Both the position numbers and the translations under genes were made by a program. From Chaenocephalus aceratus (Eukaryota; Chordata; Actinopteri; Perciformes; Channichthyidae), in assembly GCA_023974075.1 (NCBI GenBank), contig CM043796.1:25040927-25104926 (forward strand): a stretch of DNA of 64,000 nucleotides. Direction: 5' to 3'. The notes below the pieces were generated by a model. That model ran no database searches, was not told where the DNA came from, and saw only the letters and a list, made by a program, of their open reading frames with translations. Below, piece by piece: positions 61,130-64,000 of this stretch (its first letter is position 1; each line of letters opens with the position of its first letter).

Positions 61130-63000
61130 AAGTGAGAGTGGGTTTTTATTTGTTCACCTTTAGGCATGCTGGGTAATGCATCACCTCTTTACTCTTTGTT
61201 ACGACTTAAGCCACGCTTTGCCACGACCTTTCTGCACTTCCTATCACATGATTTTTCTTAAGCAAACATTTATATCGTTGCTGCTATATCGGCTGATTCT
61301 ACACACATTTAAAGTAGATTAGCTGTTTTATTGTCCTTATATGATCCGGAAAAATGAACGCTTGGGTTTTAGACGTATGTGTTTAATACTAAGGATGTAT
61401 TAATTATACGTAATATAAATTAAGAAATGAGATTTTACACCATTATAATTTCTTGTATCCGAATACACTTATTTTTTTCCCCGTGTTATTCAAATTGCCT
61501 TTGCCAGATATTTACTTATTTATATTACAATAAACACATATATTCTGTATATTAAGGCATATAGATAGTTCTCATTGAAAACATATAACCAAAAGCACAT
61601 ATAAAAGTCTACTATTCATACAAAAAGTACAAGTAAATACACTTAATAAAAATATGTTTAAAAAAACAACACAGTCAAGTGCTTTTAAGGATTTAAGTAC
61701 TAGCAAATACATTTGTTAAGAACATAAAATATGATTGTTGCAGGTCAAAAAACTGCTTACATTGATTACATATTTAATATAATTGTATCTGACATTTGAG
61801 AGATTCCAGAAAAGCTTTAATACGATGAATCATTTCCGCTTAATTCAAGGTGCTAGCTGTGTGGGCGGGGGCCGTTCTGCAGCTGCACGGTGAAGAGAAG
61901 ACACACAAACAGCATCCTGTGAGTGTGCTGTATGTCTCTGGATATGCTCCACATTTCTTTAAAAACACCCTTTCAGATCTTTTAACAACAAGCAAGGGCG
62001 ATGATTCACTCATCAAGTTACAGTCCGTTAAAGAGCAGGAAGATGTGACCCCCAAACTGACCTCTGACCTCTCTGGAGACATGTAGGCGGCGTGATGGGT
62101 TCAAATCACATTTTAGTTGACTGGATTATTATATATAATTATAAACTCAATTATACATTTAAAAAGTGTCCATTTCACAGGGGTAACTAGTCAAATGAAC
62201 AATGGCTGACTTCCAGCTGCTTCTGTTTTAGGATCCGGTATTTATTTATGTTTTGAACTTTGCACATTCCTTGGACAATTTTGCACATTTCTAAAAACTA
62301 CACCACTTCTAAAAACTGCAGACCCGTTTTTTTTAAAAGTGCAAGACATGTTTCAAAGGATCTCCTTGTTCTGAAATGAACTTTTCTGCCAGGCAACTTT
62401 TTTATTTTAATTCACAAAAACATTTGTAAAACATTACATATTTTTATAGAATTTTTTTCCAAGTTAAATGCATTATTACTCTTTTGTTTATTTGTCTTTA
62501 AATGTCCACATTTATTTTTCTATTGTCTAATGGCTTTCCTTGTTTGGAAAACTACACGATCCCCAAATTGCTCAACAGTTATTACCAATGGTTATTACGC
62601 ACTGGTAACTGTAGCAGGTTCATACCTTATATATACAGTCTATACTGGTCGAATGGCAGGCAGGGGGCGACTCACGTCCGTTTTAAAAGCTTTATTCATA
62701 CACTGCAAAAAACAGGCATCTCAAATATTTTTACATTTAATTATATCCGTCGCTCTTTGATTTATTGTCACATTTATCCCTAAACATGAACAACTTGCCA
62801 CCATGTCAACACAGGAACCTCTTGTTTCCAAATCAATTGTATTTGTGAGTTTGTCTTAAGAAACACAGATGTCATTCAGGTTCTGCCTTTAAGATAATCA
62901 ATCTTTCATTTGTTAATCAGCACAAATAGGTTCTACACGGACTTTATCTCAATTCGTCTAAAGAAGCACATTAGGTCACATGTTTACCTGAGTAATACTT
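61130..63000. other. Intergenic ALAD-NPR2
   Basis: AT-rich, with only motif-less short frames (for example 61850-62086 and 62502-62783). No repeat or RNA gene could be supported. GC content rises from about 63030 toward the NPR2 exon. Confidence 0.6.
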
Positions 63001-63029
63001 GTTTTAAACGCAATGGTCAGATGAGTAAT

Positions 63030-63408
63030 GGACTCTTCTTGCAGTGTGTGACGTGCGGGGGCCGAGCTGAAGGCTGCTCTCATTTAAGTTGCAGTCATCT
63101 GGATGGATGTTATCACTCTCCGGGAGCCTGTCAGTGGAGCACCGTGCTGCGCTGGAGAAGTCTCTTTTGGAAGTAACGGGAACTTCACTCACCGTGGATT
63201 TACGCAGCGGAGACGCATGGCACCGCCGGACTGACACGACAGGATGATACCTTTACCGACTTTTAACGTTTGAAATAAAGAGAAACAGAGAGTGGGGGAA
63301 GACGGACACTTATGGTGTGGTGTCAGGGTGCCACAGCCGGCCGTGTCTCCTCTCCAAACCGTGCGTACTTTCCTTTTGGGGGTTTGTTCCAAGCGGCTAG
63401 GACGCGAC
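63030..63408 (+). promoter_or_regulatory. NPR2 promoter / 5' UTR region
   Basis: CpG and GC content are clearly higher than in the preceding 2 kb. No TATA box is obvious, and the start site is not determined. A short upstream in-frame extension begins at 63292 but shows no family similarity. Confidence 0.4.
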
Positions 63409-64000
63409 ATGGGATGCAGAAGCGCGCGGGGATGGTGCCTGCTCCTTGCGCTGTCCTGCTGCCTGCTCCCGGGCTGCGGAGGTAATATTACGGTTGCGGT
63501 GATGCTCCCGGACAACCACGAGAAGTACCCGTGGGCTCTGCCGCGCGTCCTCCCGGCCATCCTCATGGCGAACGAGGACCTTCACGGCAAACACAGGCTA
63601 CTTCTCGGCCACCACATCAACATCCTGAACTACAGCACCGAGGACCCCATAGCAGGATCGTGCGCCGAGAGCAGGGCGCAGGTCGTGGCCGTGGACGCCA
63701 AGCTCTACATCCGCCCGGACTGCCTTCTTTGGACCCGGGTGCGTGTACCCACTGGCCTCCGTGGGGCGTTTTGCGTCCCACTGGAAACTCCCGCTGATCA
63801 CCGCAGGAGGACCGGCGTACGGCTTCGACAAGCGGGACGAGTACCGGACCATCGTGCGCAGCGGGCCGTCCACCACCAAGCTGGGGGACTTTGCCAACGT
63901 CCTGCACACGCACTTCAACTGGACGTCCCGCGCCGTGGTGATCTTCCACGACATGCGGCATGACGACCGGCCGCACTACTTTCTGTCAGAGGGGATCTAC
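63409..64000 (+). CDS. npr2: NPR2-like natriuretic peptide receptor, first exon (partial, frame break)
   Basis: ATG at 63409 opens a signal peptide ([20 protein letters not shown]), followed by [20 protein letters not shown], the start of the extracellular ligand-binding domain. The frame is open 39 codons upstream without homology. NPR2 binds CNP and makes cGMP at the plasma membrane; it is central to bone growth. The last residues, [20 protein letters not shown] and [13 protein letters not shown], are far closer to NPR2 than NPR1 (DDRPHYF, FNWT). Around 63721 the homology moves to another frame: [11 protein letters not shown] is in the first, [18 protein letters not shown] in the second, consistent with one extra base. 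The exon runs to the window end; kinase and cyclase domains are outside. Confidence 0.9.

Overview
The window is vertebrate nuclear DNA, most likely from a teleost fish (inference). All genes are split by GT/AG introns and separated by AT-rich, repeat-dense DNA. The repeat set fits fish: L2/CR1-type LINEs, a tRNA-type SINE with a LINE tail, hAT and TTAA-target MITEs, and long (CA)n tracts. There is no prokaryotic-style gene organisation.

Layout. 1-10.4 kb is mostly nested transposons around one candidate promoter and first exon on the minus strand (about 3.34 kb). The largest unit is a 3.6-kb TTAA-flanked, Kolobok-like transposon at 5411-9039, which still carries a THAP-domain gene and an acidic ORF. 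SSNA1 (+) occupies 10.5-13.2 kb. TPRN (taperin, -) runs from 45.07 kb back to 16.95 kb; one large first coding exon is separated by a 23-kb repeat-filled intron from three small C-terminal exons. TMEM203 (-) is at 48.1-48.5 kb. ALAD (+) has eleven coding exons from 50.4 to 60.7 kb, with a broken 4.8-kb LINE inserted antisense in its tenth coding-region intron. The amino-terminal coding part of a natriuretic peptide receptor (NPR2-like, +) starts at 63.41 kb and runs off the window.

How the genes relate. These are housekeeping or sensory genes with independent roles: SSNA1 in microtubules and centrosomes, taperin at the stereocilia base, TMEM203 in ER calcium/STING biology, ALAD in haem synthesis, NPR2 as the CNP receptor guanylyl cyclase. 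SSNA1 and TPRN are tail-to-tail, and TMEM203 and ALAD are head-to-head across a short shared promoter region. The SSNA1-TPRN-TMEM203 order matches the mammalian cluster (human 9q34.3, where ANAPC2 lies divergently beside SSNA1). The join to ALAD and NPR2 differs from the human arrangement.

I found no clearly new gene system. The points most worth checking are the THAP-carrying TTAA transposon, an hAT MITE inserted exactly in the B box of a SINE, an apparent one-base frameshift in the NPR2 exon, a change in the expected PP1-docking motif of taperin, and a degenerate GGGTCTATAG minisatellite.
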